Positions 6,950-7,157 of a DNA stretch of 7,157 bases are shown piece after piece. Made by a program: the position numbers and the translations under genes. Position 1 is the stretch's first letter. Each line of letters starts with the position of its first letter. The DNA is taken from assembly GCA_028682845.1 (NCBI GenBank), contig JAJRAT010000134.1, positions 1 to 7,157 of the forward strand. The letters run 5' to 3'. The DNA is from Methanothrix sp. (GTDB lineage Archaea; Halobacteriota; Methanosarcinia; Methanotrichales; Methanotrichaceae). Below the pieces are notes generated by a model. That model was given only the letters and a program-made list of their open reading frames with translations, had not been told where the DNA came from and searched no databases.

Positions 6950-6953
6950 CCTC
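6950..6953 (-). promoter_or_regulatory. Ribosome site that favours the ATG at 6942
   Basis: On the minus strand TTGAGG is followed by A, then ATG (6948), AGC, ATG (6942). The GAGG core is only 1 nt from the first ATG, too close to work, and 7 nt from the second. The second ATG is therefore the better start, shortening the regulator by two residues. If transcription were leaderless the first could be used. Confidence 0.6.
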
Positions 6954-6974
6954 AACGCATCCTAACTTATGGCC

Positions 6975-6985
6975 TTTGGTCCAAA
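6975..6985. promoter_or_regulatory. Candidate operator TTTGG-T-CCAAA
   Basis: A perfect 5 bp inverted repeat with a single central base lies about 30 nt upstream of the regulator gene, between the proposed promoter and the start codon. Short, odd-centred dyads of this kind are typical XRE-type binding sites, so it is a candidate site for autoregulation. The assignment rests on symmetry and position only. Confidence 0.35.
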
Positions 6986-7027
6986 TCAGACCTCCGGCTT
7001 TGGGGCTATGCAGGATTGTGACTGCCT

Positions 7028-7042
7028 CATATGCATATTTTA
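7028..7042 (-). promoter_or_regulatory. TATA-like promoter overlapping a palindrome
   Basis: Reading the minus strand, TTAAAATATGCATATG lies about 90 nt upstream of the regulator start and resembles an archaeal TATA box. Transcription would begin near 7005-7015, giving a leader of roughly 65 nt. Within it ATATGCATAT (7029-7038) is a perfect 10 bp palindrome, so a repressor bound there would block the TATA-binding protein. I see no convincing bacterial -35/-10 pair. It would drive the whole four-gene operon. Confidence 0.4.
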
Positions 7043-7157
7043 ATCTATCTCCGAAGAAGGCTTTTTTGGGACATGACCGCTTTTTGCGGCAGATCGGAAG
7101 GCAGATTTGATTCGTGAGATTTGCTCTTAAAAATCCTCATAATTAAATATTGTAAAA

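Noticed and set aside
7077..7089. CCGC-TTTTT-GCGG hairpin
   Set aside because: Only a 4 bp stem with no T-run on the relevant side; too weak to call a terminator or attenuator.
7045..7140. Minus-strand upstream frame of 31 codons, possible leader peptide
   Set aside because: No ribosome site, and it lies upstream of the proposed operon promoter, so it would not be on the transcript. No run of regulatory codons is seen.

Overview
The window suggests a strict anaerobe, more likely archaeal (methanogen-like, for example a Methanosarcinales/Methanothrix-type genome) than bacterial. A GC-rich metabolic operon sits between AT-rich flanks. Its enzymes are ferredoxin-dependent 2-oxoacid oxidoreductase subunits. 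The acyl-CoA synthetase resembles the Methanosarcina medium-chain type. The operon ends in plain oligo-T tracts without a GC hairpin, and a TATA-like element lies ahead of its first gene. Clear Shine-Dalgarno sites fit both domains of life, so the assignment is tentative.

Layout, all genes on the minus strand and read from right to left. (1) 6943-7157: upstream region with a TATA-like promoter and two short inverted repeats that could be operators. (2) 6394-6942: XRE-cupin regulator. (3) 4472-6370: AMP-forming acyl-CoA synthetase with a C-terminal two-[4Fe-4S] ferredoxin domain. (4) 3426-4469: alpha subunit of a VOR/KOR-type 2-oxoacid:ferredoxin oxidoreductase. (5) 1979-3424: fused beta and gamma subunits of the same enzyme. 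(6) 1674-1978: intergenic stretch with the operon terminator and a probable promoter for the next gene. (7) 921-1673: AT-rich SIR2-family gene that stops early. (8) 1-920: no convincing gene; it holds two short tandem repeat arrays, a composite inverted repeat, an AT palindrome and other repeat debris.

The operon reads as one biochemical unit. The order [acyl-CoA synthetase+delta]-alpha-[beta+gamma] is the korDABC order with D fused to the synthetase and C fused to B. The synthetase would make an acyl-CoA, probably from a short branched acid. The oxidoreductase would interconvert that acyl-CoA plus CO2 with a 2-oxoacid using reduced ferredoxin. Because the only delta-type ferredoxin domain is on the synthetase, the proteins probably form one complex coupling acyl activation to reductive carboxylation, a route from volatile fatty acids to branched-chain amino acids, or to its reverse. 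The XRE-cupin protein is the likely local regulator. The SIR2 gene differs in base composition and looks like an acquired, C-terminally truncated remnant of a defence-type gene.
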